A model generated the notes under the pieces. The model ran no database searches, had not been told where the DNA came from, and saw only the letters and a list, made by a program, of their open reading frames with translations. Positions 25,601 to 37,500 of a DNA stretch of 64,000 nucleotides are shown here, piece by piece. Every line of letters begins with the position of its first letter. The first letter of the stretch is position 1. The position numbers were made by a program, and so were the translations under genes. The DNA is from Marchantia polymorpha subsp. ruderalis. Taxonomy: Eukaryota; Streptophyta; Marchantiopsida; Marchantiales; Marchantiaceae. The stretch spans positions 5,974,501 through 6,038,500 of the forward strand of contig AP031356.1 in assembly GCA_037833965.1 (NCBI GenBank), written 5' to 3'.

Positions 25601-26615
25601 GTGTGGCATATGATCCAAGTGAGTTTAAATATGAGCACCTACTTCTAAAGTTTGATTAGGTATAGCAAAATGTGTCTGATTGACATTCTACAGATCAGCT
25701 TCTCATGAGGTAGAGGTTGCTTAGTCACATGTCAGACATTTGCTTGAAATGTTGTGCTGCTTCCAACAATGTGGATGTTATTAGCTTATCAAATTTATCT
25801 GTCCTCTCCACATCACTTTGGGGGAGTTTTCTGGAGTATTTTAGACTGTTCTTTCTCAACATTTCAATGATGTCCGACACGCAGAATGACCTGGTACACG
25901 GTTGGGGGCTAGACATGAGTATGCGAAGATGTGTTGAGGTAAGATTATAGGATAATCAGGACTTTGTTTCATCAGCCGGCTTACATAGACGGCTTATGTC
26001 GTAGCTTGTATCTTTGTGTGGGTCATGTGGAGCCTCATGTATAGACAGTTTTGCCTAGTCAACCGACTTCAGGTCTTACTGTAGTGACTTACTTCTCCAT
26101 CTGCTAACACGCCATCTGTCGGGATGCAGCCTGCTCATGAAAAGATAGGAGTTGTGGACGCACAATGGATTAGGCATCAAGTAGTGCCTTCTCTTGGAAA
26201 TCAGGCAAGTCAATGACTCTGTTTTATCCGGGATATGCTTTATAAACTGCTTAGTTAGAGCAACCGTGACTGTTAACTCATAAGCTATGAAATTTTAGTT
26301 CTTAAGTTGTTCGCTGCATTTCGTTCATTGTTTTGAGTGATTTTCATTGTGCAGGGAGAGTCGAAGGACGGGAGACAGCCATGGGAAGGGGTGAGATGCT
26401 CGCTGATTTGTTTGAACTATACAAAATTTTGTGATATATGCAATTCAATACCATGTGAAGCATCTGTAGATCTCTTGGTTTCTCCAGTCAAGGAATTGTA
26501 CCTTATTGTATTGCTGTTGTGGCCTTATTTTCAGGTCCGTGAGAGATGCAGATACGAATGGAGACTATTTACTGATAGAATTGAGGCAGCAGAAAAGGAC
26601 CCAACGCCTGTGTAG
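22627..26615 (+). CDS. DUF707 family membrane protein
   Basis: A complete 12-exon model of 363 residues. Exons: 22627-22752, 22935-23111, 24072-24158, 24331-24446, 24715-24816, 25039-25152, 25282-25338, 25552-25618, 25885-25938, 26130-26204, 26355-26390 and 26535-26615. Phases agree throughout. Residues 21-42 form one hydrophobic segment after a basic N-terminus, which suggests a type II signal anchor with the rest in the endomembrane lumen. Conserved family blocks are visible: ESDLYQRRLWGKPDEDLP, HLVTFTVG, KWWYAKRFLHPDI, YDYIFIWDEDLG (acidic DED at 191-193), GLTWQMTKRR, FVEIMAPVFSRKAWRCVW, NDLVHGWGLD and KIGVVDAQWIRHQVVPSLG. These match plant DUF707 proteins (PF05212, e.g. Arabidopsis At1g61240). 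The biochemical function of the family is unknown; the acidic motif resembles glycosyltransferase metal sites, which is inference only. Intron 10 uses a GC donor. The start at 22,627 is the first in-frame ATG and precedes the anchor. Confidence 0.93.
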
Positions 26616-28786
26616 AAACCCAAAGAATCTAGAAGGCACTTTGCAGGACCGTTCGAATACATTGCTTGATATTTCGTCTTTAAAAAAGTTGATGATTCAT
26701 TTGATTACAGTTACAAACACGGATTTGGATACCAACCTCAGTCTCAGAAGTTTGGAGCTCCTGACTTATTACAGGTGTTGATTCTTCCATTTGTACCTAA
26801 TTTTTGTTTACCTCTCTAATTCCTTTTTAGACTCAAAGGCAGCCACACAATGGGCGAAACGTATATCTGTGGTACTGAGACCTGAACTTGCATCTGCTGA
26901 AGGGATCTGGGTTTCAGTATGTGCTTCAGGTGGAAGTTTCGACAATCCGTCAGGAGACGAATAAGTCACTTGCCGAATCATTCACATATGCCGATGACTT
27001 AAAGCGTTTGAACTTATCCAAAGTGTTTCAAAAAGTTTGTAGCAGGTGATCAGAGCATTCATGGGGTCCTCATTATTAAGCTGTAGTTAGTCAAATGTTC
27101 ATTGACTCGAATTTTTACGGAACAACACTATTGAAAAGTCATCATAAGGAAGGCTCTAGTAATCCACATTGTCAACCAGCGGATTTCACGTCGTGTTTTT
27201 CCAATGAATTTGATAACACTAATAGACTTTTGATAGTATTGGAATTGCTCGTGAAGCAGCTTGCGGGCATAAGGATCCAGTACATCATGAGCACATCTTA
27301 CAAACATCGTTATAACAAATTGGAAACCACAATGCGTATGCTCAGGTAAAACCAAGATCTCCGGTCAAGATCTCCGGGTATCGGTAAACATGAAACTGGA
27401 TGCCAATTTCTCATCTTCTCAAGTGGATTGACTCGTGGACTTTATTTGATAGAACGTGATTCGTGGACTGAGGAACTCGTTCAGATCAGTCTTTATTTGA
27501 GTAAATGTGGTATTATGAGTTATTTGCCATGTCTTGTCTCTCCGGCATGTTTCATCCACCTACAGTATAATTTTTCAACAAACAAAGTTTCAAGTCTTAG
27601 TTTCTCTGCTTATGAGCATTATTCTGATTTTATTCCCTTAATTTGATTTGGCTTCACAAATGTACTTTGTGCACTATGAAACTTATTCTTCAATTCTAAT
27701 AAGTTTTTGATAATCCATACTTAGTATGTATTTAAACTATGTTTTGCATAATTGGTTGGTAGAAACTTAGTAAATATAATTACTTTCAGGTTAGAAACCA
27801 AGTATTGCAATTTTCTGTAGTTCTTGAAAATTTTATTTCAACTCCTTGACTTTGGTTTATTATATGCTTAAGATAATAGAATAATGTATATGGGGTTATG
27901 GAGAGCTATTTTACCCTCACCAAAGTAAATTGATTGCTAAGTTCTATCTAAAAGAAAATGGAGTTAAGATATTAAATGATTTCTACAAAGTACTGGAAAC
28001 TTTGCAAACAATCATTCCTAAATGTAGAAAATTGTTGACTAAAAGTTAAAGATGTGAAAAGATAAAATAAAACAATCTAAATCTTAGAAATATTCTTGTG
28101 TTTGGATGAATCATAATCTTAAATACAACATGACTAGTATAGTTCGAAATATGTGTACACAAGAATTTCAATATTTTTTTGGTTTTATTAAGATATTAAA
28201 ACTAACATAATTGTTTTTAACATAAATGTCTAAAAATCATTTACAAATTTATTCATAAAACTTAATCAACTGGAGGTGATGGTTGAAATACACTGTACTC
28301 ATGATAGACATTTAGTAGCAAGTTTTATTTTGATATATCACAAATTAAATAACTTCATAGAAAACTAAAACTACATCTGACATCAACAATTCGAACTCTA
28401 AAATAAAAACTGAATATTATAGTAGAGATATATCGATATTCACATGTGTTTATAAGTATATTTATGTATGTGAACTCGAAAAGATTAAAAAGTTCATCTA
28501 TTTGCGTGTTTGATTTTCAAATATTTATTTAAAAATTACCTATTATATATTACTTAGTTAAGAATATTTTTCAATACAGGAATTTTTTTAATCAAATTTC
28601 TGAAATCAATAGAATCATAATGATAATATAACATATATTTTTCATATTAATATATAGCAGAAATTTGCACATTAAAAATAGTTAAAAATTAAAAAAAGAT
28701 AAATTTCATAATAATTTCATAAAAATATAATTTCATTTGTCTTCTAATATAATTCAGCTTACTGATATATATATTTAGAACAGCTC
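26616..28786. other. DUF707 3' region then AT-rich intergenic DNA
   Basis: From 26,616 to roughly 27,650 the composition is still gene-like and probably includes the 3' UTR, possibly with a UTR intron. No coding family is visible. From about 27,650 to 28,786 the DNA is very AT-rich with no open frames, consistent with decayed transposon sequence, though I see no diagnostic motif. Confidence 0.5.
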
Positions 28787-28795
28787 GACCCTGTA

Positions 28796-29230
28796 ATGTA
28801 TCAAAACAAGCAAAGGCGCAGAAAAAAAAACATTTTTTCACCTTTGTTTAAAGGTCTCGACCAGCGGGAGGAGGAGTCTGTTTCGCTTAAAGATGAACAA
28901 ATTTTTGAACGCATTGCTTTAATTTCTTTTATATTATTTTTTTTATTGAGTTCAAATCATTTTTTTCTAATTTCATTTGTTTGTACGAAATCAATTGAGG
29001 AATTGAATCCTATTTTACAAGATCCTATTTGAACTATAAATCCTCCTTGTGTTTGTGCGGGATACGTCGCAAGTGCGATTGGCTGTTGCTTCTGTGTATC
29101 AAGGATAATAAACAGGCAGGAAAAAAGTTTGAAAAATATGTATATATTTTGTTACCTTTTTTGGTAAAGCCAAAGAAGGGAAGAAGGCCGACATGGGTGG
29201 TCCGCACACTAGAACTTATACTTAATTTTA
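28796..29230 (+). pseudogene. ccmFN: Nuclear insert of mitochondrial DNA with broken ccmFN
   Basis: The frame from 28,796 reads FKGLDQREEESVSLKDEQ, a hydrophobic segment, then CTKSIEELNPILQDPI. After an in-frame TGA it continues [17 protein letters not shown]. This is the hallmark region of plant mitochondrial CcmFN, a subunit of the cytochrome c haem lyase (family pattern [27 protein letters not shown]). CcmFN is normally encoded in mitochondrial DNA, so a copy between nuclear retroelements and nuclear genes indicates a NUMT. Internal stops and substitutions at conserved sites (His to Asn in the HPPC motif) show it is dead. The right limit is approximate; downstream sequence to about 29,230 may also be organellar. 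Confidence 0.72.
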
Positions 29231-30390
29231 ATAGTAGTGATTAGAAAGAGAATGGCGCATTAGCATTTGAGTTGGTAAATACGTTGTAATTAGAAAAGTT
29301 AAAAAATCTATCCTTCATATCAACTGAAATGGCTTTCATATATACCTGCAGGGGTTTTATTTTATTCTTATATTGTATTATAATGTTTATCAACAACCTA
29401 TCAAATTTTTTGTTTCATTACAGTGGTTGAAAACTTGAAGTTACATCAAAAGAAATTGGTATATTTTTATGATTACATAGAACTGTACCTGTTAAACTGC
29501 AGTACACGGTATGATGCAGCCGTTCAAAGGAGTTATATTATCGATATGACATATGCTTGAAATCTGATAACGACATTAAATGAAACGGGAGAACTAGGCA
29601 AAACGTTTTGATACTTTTTTGTTGTAATTTCTTGCCAAAGTTAAGTGAAATGATGATAATGAAGTTCATTGTAGAATAAATATGAGTTTCCTGCGTAGAG
29701 AAATTTTGTCAAGAGCATTTCTTTACTATCTGTGGTTGCTGTATGATTTACAAAGAACAGGATATCTGATGTCCCGATAGTGCTTCAAGGTGACTTGCAT
29801 GCATATTCAGGTTATTCTCGTCCTAGCCTGAATATACACTTTTATATACATAAGTAAGGTTTATTAGTTAACCAAGTATGTAGTGATATGTGAAAGGATG
29901 TGCCTATGTGCGGTGTTATACACATATTTCATTGATGAATAAAATTTTAATTTCTGTTGTGTTATGGCTCATAGATGTTGAAGATATGGTGCTTTAGCGG
30001 TGACATTTTAAACAGTAAATCTCCAGGTACTTGCGTGTTTGACTGCGTCCTAACTCTGCACAATTATCTGTCAGATGCGAAATGCCGATCTGGTGATTTA
30101 GTCCCCTTTTTCAGAAACAAGGGTAGACGCGATAGAGGCTCTTCCCATCCTTTCTGTGTTCACTTTTCTAACCCGATGATTACGCTGAGATAAGCGTACA
30201 TTTAAGCATTCATTTTTCCCCATGCATGTTCCGAAACAATGCCTCTCACGAGACCATGAACCACTTTATAACGCCAAAATTGGGAATCTCCAGAGAGCAA
30301 TTTACGCCTGCAAGGATTGTCCCTTTGTAGCCATAACATCTGTCAACATACGACGAGACGACGAGATACTAAGAAAAAATCGCGAGAATA
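29231..30390. other. Intergenic region
   Basis: Moderately AT-rich DNA without a recognisable gene. An open frame at 29,975-30,193 has no known domain. GC content rises sharply after about 30,390. Confidence 0.5.
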
Positions 30391-31573
30391 TTTCCCCGTA
30401 GAACTGAGAATTCGAGATTGCGGTGGTGGCCCACAGTGAAGGTGATTCGTGCACGAGGGAGAGGGAGAGAGAGAGAACGGGTGTACCCTAGGACGGCCCG
30501 GTCCGTCAGATGCCGTCGGAATCGGAACACGGGAAAGACGATTCGCCGAATCGCACGGTGCTTAGCGAGTGCGGGCTGCGGAGATAGAAGAAGACCGTCC
30601 GGCACGGCTCCTTCCGCAGGAGCCGACAAGTGTGAGGGTCGACGACCGGAGAACTACACGGCAAACGGACGTGATCTGATCGGGAGAGGGAGCGGAGGGC
30701 CAATCAGGCCAGTCCCGTGCGGCTGCGGCCCAGTGGTAGGGAGGAGCCTTGCGGCGGATCAGATCGGCGTCTCCGTGACGGTAGACGAAGGAAGCAGACG
30801 GAAGCCGCAATCACGCGCGCACGCACGGCACAGATGCCGCAAGTGCTAGCCGCAAGCGCCAGCTACGGGGCGACGGAGATGGTGTGGTGGAAGGCGGGGA
30901 TGAGTTCGCGAGTGGTGCCAGGGGGAAGAAGAGCGGAGGAGCGCAAGCGAAGACGAATAGACGAGCAGGCGAGAGAGAGCAGCGGAGCAGCAGCGCCAGA
31001 TTGATCTTCCCATCGCTCTTCGTCGTCGGCTTTCTTTGGGCACCAGGCTGGCTTCAGGGCTTCTTTTTCGGGGGAGGGGAGGGGAGGGGAGGGGTTGCCT
31101 GATGCACTGGATTATATCGAACCGGGCGACGAGAAGCTGCGAGGACGAGTTTGTCCGATGAATCCACTCTACGCGAGCTTGAGAAAGTGTCGATTGGACG
31201 GAAGCTGAGAAGGGGCGTGCGACAATCTCCTTCTAGCATTAGGTGGAGGATGTAATCTGTTTTTGCCGCGTTGATTGGTGTCGGAACCGTGCAATTTGCC
31301 TGCCCCTGTGATCTGCGGGAAGCGGAGGAAGAGGAGCGAGCGAGCTCGAGGCGAGACGCGGATCGAGCATGGGGCGGTGCAAGGTCGAGAGAGTGAATGC
31401 CGTCATTTGCTCTTGCGGAGCTTCTGCAGCTGGAGGGCGTTTGGCGTGGACGAAAATGGCGTCGGAGTGATGCTGACAGGCATCGGGGAGATCCGGTGTC
31501 TTGGCACGGGCTTGGAGTCTAAAGCTTCGCTTTAGACTGAATTTGAGTGTGTCGCTTTGAGAAGAGAGCACCA
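30391..31573 (+). promoter_or_regulatory. GC-rich promoter and 5' leader region of SEC
   Basis: A CpG-rich island directly upstream of the SEC start codon, with overlapping open frames in several registers on both strands, which is what GC-rich non-coding sequence produces. It contains a guanine-quadruplex-type run at 31,070-31,094. The transcription start cannot be placed, but the position and composition fit a promoter plus 5' UTR. Several ATGs lie upstream of the main start. Confidence 0.55.
31070..31094 (+). repeat. G-quadruplex-type (GGGGA)n tract
   Basis: Five consecutive runs of four or more G separated by single A bases, a canonical quadruplex-forming pattern, on the sense strand about 480 bp before the SEC start codon. 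Confidence 0.85.
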
Positions 31574-34500
31574 ATGAGTGGAGAAAACCGAGCGAGGATG
31601 TTGATGCCATTACAAAATACTATGAGGCTGGCGGGCCATTCCCTCCAGCCTCAAGGCCATACTCTGTTTCTGAGGGAGCCGAACAAGGTTGAGCACCCTT
31701 TTGTCCTGTGTGCTGCGCCCCTTGGTGACATGCACCCTGCGGCCAGTACTGTGCTCGAAACCGTCGAAGGTGAATCTTTTAATCTTTCCTTTACCGTTCT
31801 CTGTGTGCTGCGAGCTCAAATAATTCTGAACAGTACCAGATGGACAAGTGTAATATGTAGTTTCCGAAGGAATTTTATTATCAGTAAAGAGGTCAACATT
31901 CAACTGAATGATTCCTTTTTTTCTCTCCTCTCGTTCCAAATTATTTCAAACGAGGAATCCATGGATCACACCTATTTACTGCAATTCCCTTGGTCTATTT
32001 TGGAGTCACCATGTATGCTTACATGTGAAACTCGACTGAGTATTTATCACACGATGCTCTCCAAGCTCACCATTGAGTTCTGTATTCTTCGATAGCAGAC
32101 GAAATAATGTTATGAAAACTACGTGATTTAATTAAAAATCTCAATGTTCAACACACGTGTCCAAGTACGTCCGTCCTTCCACTTTTGAGCTCTAATGCAC
32201 TACTTTTTTTTTCTGCCTGCATCCATCGCGAGGCAGAGTTTTCTGGCCTTTCATCGCGGTTTTGAATGAAAGCAGTGAATCACAAAAAGTACCAGTTATA
32301 GACCCCATTTCAACTGACTTGAACACTGAAGAACATGAGAGATGCTCGCGTCGCATTTTCTGTGCTTGATACTACCTCTTGGTGTCATTCGTCAACGGGA
32401 GACGTCAGGTCTACTTCTTGTTTGCTCACTGCACCGCAGTCATGTCTTTCAATATGACTACGGTGCAGTGAGCAACAAAAAGAACTGCCTACGTAAAAAA
32501 GTATCTATTCAATTTACCTGTATGGAAAGTCCCTTATCTCGACAGGTGATGCTTGAAGAAGTCCTCAAAGGACGAGGAAAGCATCGATTTTCTTGAAATT
32601 TGGATATGTGGAGCATCGTTAGTTTCGAGTGAAGGATAGGAGATATCTAGAAGGTTGCGTACATATTCTGCCATTTTAGCATAGTTTGTGAGGTGGCACA
32701 GTGGTGGAATAGATTGATGCATTCACAGAAACATCTTGAGTACTTTTGACGTTCCTGACGAGGTTAACTGGAGGATGCCGTATTTTTTGTTCACGTATAG
32801 CTCTCGATCTTTTCCTTTCTCAATATGCTCTTGAAATTCTTCCCTGTTTTGTTGCATGGTGATTTCTGTGTTCATGAGATCTTCTTGATGTGTCCATATG
32901 AGTTCTATTTGTCGCCTTGGACCGTTTACCCTGGTGGTTTCGTTTCACATTACCGAGCTTAGTACGCAATCTTTGTATGCACTTTTTGCCTCCTGATCTC
33001 ACTCCGGAGTTTGCATTCACCTCACAGTTGCTTCTCTGTGTTTCCTTGAGGTTTTTATTTTCACGAGTTCAAAAGCATGACTACGGTTTTTTATTTCTGT
33101 TTTGTTTATTGTTTTCTTGGTTGGGTTTCGTTTTTACTGGTTCCTGTCTTATGTCAGAGTCAATACACTGTAATTTTACCTCCTTTGGGCTTGCTAGCAT
33201 AAGAGAAATGATATATCCAAAATCATAGTGCTCTAAGTTGGTCTATGTCAATGACGTGAAGACAGATATGGTATCAGAGTCTATTTTTAAGCTGCTGATG
33301 TTCCACTTGGAGTCACACTGCTACAGGTTGGATTTAATTAGAAAGGTTCGGGGTACGCCTTGGTTTCAGTCACAGGATTGCTTTGTTTTCTTTCAAAGCC
33401 GCCCCATGGGATTTCCAACTGGAAAGGATGGAATCTTAATTAGATAAGTACATCACGAAAATTGCAATCCATAGAGATCATATAAACTTCTTTGAACAAA
33501 AGCGTCGGGCCGAGTATGCGTCTTTATTATAACAGTGCAATATAAGCTCTTTGAATATCTTGAATCATATAGTGCTTATCCAAAACAGCCCCCTCCCCCC
33601 TATCTTCCCCCCTTCCCCCCAGTTCAGAGCATTTGCACTAGCAGCGACACGATGCCAGCGAGGCGGAGACATTCTCTTATTGAAGCGAACCGTCTCATTT
33701 TCCTTATCTAGGTTGTGTTCGTACTTTGAAACTCTAGCTGTTAAACACTAAGTGGCTATCCCCCTGACCCCTGAATGAAGCTCTGAAATGTATACTTACA
33801 TATATTCTTGATATGAACCTCAGCTGTAGCGTTCTACTCAAATGCGTAATGACACACTGCAGATCTGACTACGTAAAATCTTTATCATCTAACCCGAGCT
33901 GGAGCTGGCTAGTCAGATTGTTCTTCTCTGTAGTTGAGATAGAGATAAATGAATGGCTTCTAGACATTAGGTACGCACGAGCGTCCAACGCCCATCCTCA
34001 GCCAGCAGTATCAGCCAGCAGTATTTTTATGCTCTCCATCTCGAAGAGTAGTTAGTATTTGAACCTTTGGAAAAATATACTTACTTAACTAACTAACTAA
34101 AGTTATCCATCTTTTTATAAAGCACGATTGCTGATCGATACTAGATGTGATCGACGATCTCCAGACTGACCGTCATTAAGTTGTGGGGAGGAAGACGGGG
34201 AACTGTACTGGTTAATTTTTTCTTAAGAGACCAAAGTGTTGTGATAATCGTTTCGATTGTTGTTGAGAAGTGCTCGGAGTCTTCTCATATCGGAGACTTG
34301 GAATTGCAATTGTGGTCGCGAGAGGAAAACAATACCGAGGTGATTCCACTACTAATGTTGTAAGGTGGTCGTTGCAGTTCTTTACATGTATCCAATACTG
34401 TATAGTCGCCTTGAGAATGTTACTGACAGTGAAATATGCTCTACAAGTGGTTGAAACTAAGATACTTGTTTCTGGCATGTGTTGATGGCGATGTAGACGA

Positions 34501-37500
34501 GGAGAAGTTGCTGGCAGTAGCGCATCAACACTACAAAGCAGGAAATTATCAGTTGGCATTGGAACATTGTAACATTGTATATGAGAGGAACTCGAAACGT
34601 ACAGATGCCCTGCTCTTACTCGGTGCTATCTACTACCAAGTAAGTCTTCGTAGATTCGATTTCATGAAGGAAGAAGGTAGGTGAAGGTAGCCGTAGCCAG
34701 TTTGTGGGATACATCAGCCAGTCCTTAGTTGTAATGGTCATCTCTTGACCGGCGTTCAACGTTTATGTAAGGTGTTAGCTCAAATGAAGCGTTGTCTGTC
34801 TGCTCGTAATGAATCAGTCCTGTTTATCGTGCAGCTACACGATTTTGACATGTGTATTGCAAAGAATGAGGAGGCGATTCGACTGGATCCAGAATTTGCA
34901 GAATGCTATGGTAACATGGCTAATGCCTTGAAGGTAATTTTCTGTTCATTATTACGATATCCCTTTTTTGATCCTGCCTCATGTTAGCTTCGGTAATTAA
35001 CTGTTCATTGTCCGATAATTTGTTTGATCCTGCCTCATAATAGAAGCTATGGATTGCCTCAGTAATAGATGTTTGAAATTCGAAGAGGCTTTGTTGTTGG
35101 TTCAAAAGCGCAGCTTTCGTTTCTTATGTGGTGAAGGGAGCACGCATAGCTGTTCATGAGTCTCTTTTCAAATGGAAGTGAAGGAATCTAAGAATGGAAC
35201 AGAACCTGAAGGGTTCATCTGACTAAAGGACTAGATCTGAAATTCTTCTGTTGGTCGGTCGCAGGAGAAAGGAAACATCGACCACGCTATACACTATTAC
35301 ACGTTGGCTATAGAGGTTTGTGACGCTGTGGAGGTCAATAGCCCTTCTGCCATTTACTGTGAGTCGTCAGCATTTTCTAGTGTTTTTACTCACTAGCTAC
35401 GGTTGAATTTGTAATGTGAGCAGTTGAGACCAAATTTTTGTGATGCTTGGTCCAATTTGGCGAGTGCATACATGCGGAAAGGAAGACTTGACGAAGCAGC
35501 ACAGTGCTGTAGACACGCCCTGTCTCTGAACCCTCGATTGGTGAGTATTTACACCACGGTTTGAGAGGGAACTGCCTAGTAGAGTAATAGGTGGTGAATA
35601 TTTTTCGGCTTAGATTTAATTGCTACATCCTACTACCCTGTCGTCTCCGGATTGAATTGGTTCGTCTGATCAGCAGACTGCAGCAGAATAGGAGTTTTTA
35701 CAGTTGCTTTTGGTCTCATTTATGTGAGCTAGAAATTTAGGGTAAAGACTTATCTTGTTCCTGCCGTTGCTGGTTTTTCATAATTGGAGCTTGTGTTAAA
35801 AATTATGTTGAATGGTTCTGATTTGTGGCAGTGTCGGGACTGTTCAGATTTTTGACATTGCTTCATCCGTTGTAAACTACAGGGACTTAGTTTGCGAAGT
35901 GTCGCAGTAGCATTTGCATGAACATCTTTGAGGTTTCTTGTATGTACTTAAGTTTTTCACTAATGTCAATCCACTGCAGGTCGATGCTCATAGCAACCTT
36001 GGCAACCTTTTCAAAGCTCAAGGACTAACACATCACGTACGTCCTCTCGAATTTCTCTTGGCTGCAGAAGACATTAGCGCACATGTTCCACCATGTTCAA
36101 AGCCTTTAGGATCTGAATGAATGGCCAGGGAAATCTTCTGCCAATTCTTCTACCAGTAAGGCAGATGTGAGCTCTGTAGAACGTATCTTTTCTGCTGCTA
36201 GTGGAAGACTCACGTTGATGACCCCACATTTAATTGCCATTTCTCTTGCAGGCGTACGTCTGCTACACTGAAGCCATCCGAATTCAGCCAAATTTTGCAA
36301 TTGCATGGTCAAACTTGGCTGGTTTGTTCATGGAGGCTGGAGATTTTGAGAAAGCGCACACTTACTACAAGGTGGAATTATTTGGCCTTCAGACAATTGA
36401 ATGTTATCCCAGTTTGCAGATTTTCTCCCATGTGTACCAGGATACTTTTATGCAGCTTGTTGTTGCTTGCTCTCTGTTCACCCTCCGAAACTCCTGACTC
36501 TGACTGGATGTCCTGCCTTCCAAGAAATTTAGAAATGAGAGCCGTCGAGTGCTTTGACTACGCTTGTTATCCTGTTAACCCGGATGCCTCCATTTACATC
36601 TACCATAGTATTTGCCACTTGGTTTCTGTTTCACGCTGCTTGTTCTTAATTCTTGTGTAGGCATGCACACTTAGAGGAACACGGTACTCTGTTATCTATT
36701 TGATGAAGTATTTCTTCCAAAGTGGTTGAGCTTCTCCAACTGTCGATTCTTTAGGGTTCAACTTGTGACTGATCTAGGAGGCGTGCAAGTTCAAGTTGTA
36801 TGACAGACTTACGTATGATGTTTACAGGAAGCGATTCGCTTAAAGCCAAACTTTTCAGATGCTCACCTCAATCAGGGAAACGTCCTCAAGGTATGACATA
36901 GAGAAACATGAAGTTTACTCGTCCGTATATTCCTGTCATATAGGCTGATAGGCACGGACCCCACACCCTAGATGAGAATAAGAAGTAGCTGACGAGAAGA
37001 TGGGATGAAGTGGGGGCTGGATGGGGAACGATCAAGCTGAGAGCTATGATGGATGATGGTCTCTTCGACAGTTCGAGGAGCTTCCAGCTGTCAACGAAGA
37101 ATATCTTCCAAATTCAAATTAGAGCCCCAAAAATATTATACGAAAACATTCTCTTGGCAATGCTCATTTGGCTTTTTATTCAATGCTCTAACATATCAAA
37201 ATAAGATTAAGACCTAGTGATAAGGCCTTCAAATCATAAGTTGAGAGTATAAGTCATCTATTCTGCAGGCGCTTGGAATGCCTCAAGAAGCAATACTTTG
37301 TTATCAGAGGGCAATACAGTTACGTCCTGACTACGCGATTGCTTATGGTAAGTTCCTTGGTTCATGTATGTGTGGTCATGTCTCCAGATTTCCTTACTTT
37401 CTGGTGATAAGTAGTTGCTATGTGGCGACGCTTAGTACTGGCTGGTTCTCAGCGTCAGTCCATATTGATGCTTGTAATGGAAGTCATCTGCGGGCGTGTT

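Noticed and set aside
30418-30849. 143-codon plus-strand open frame before SEC
   Set aside because: It starts and ends within the GC-rich island, is Arg/Gly-rich without a domain, and competes with three other frames. More likely promoter or leader sequence.
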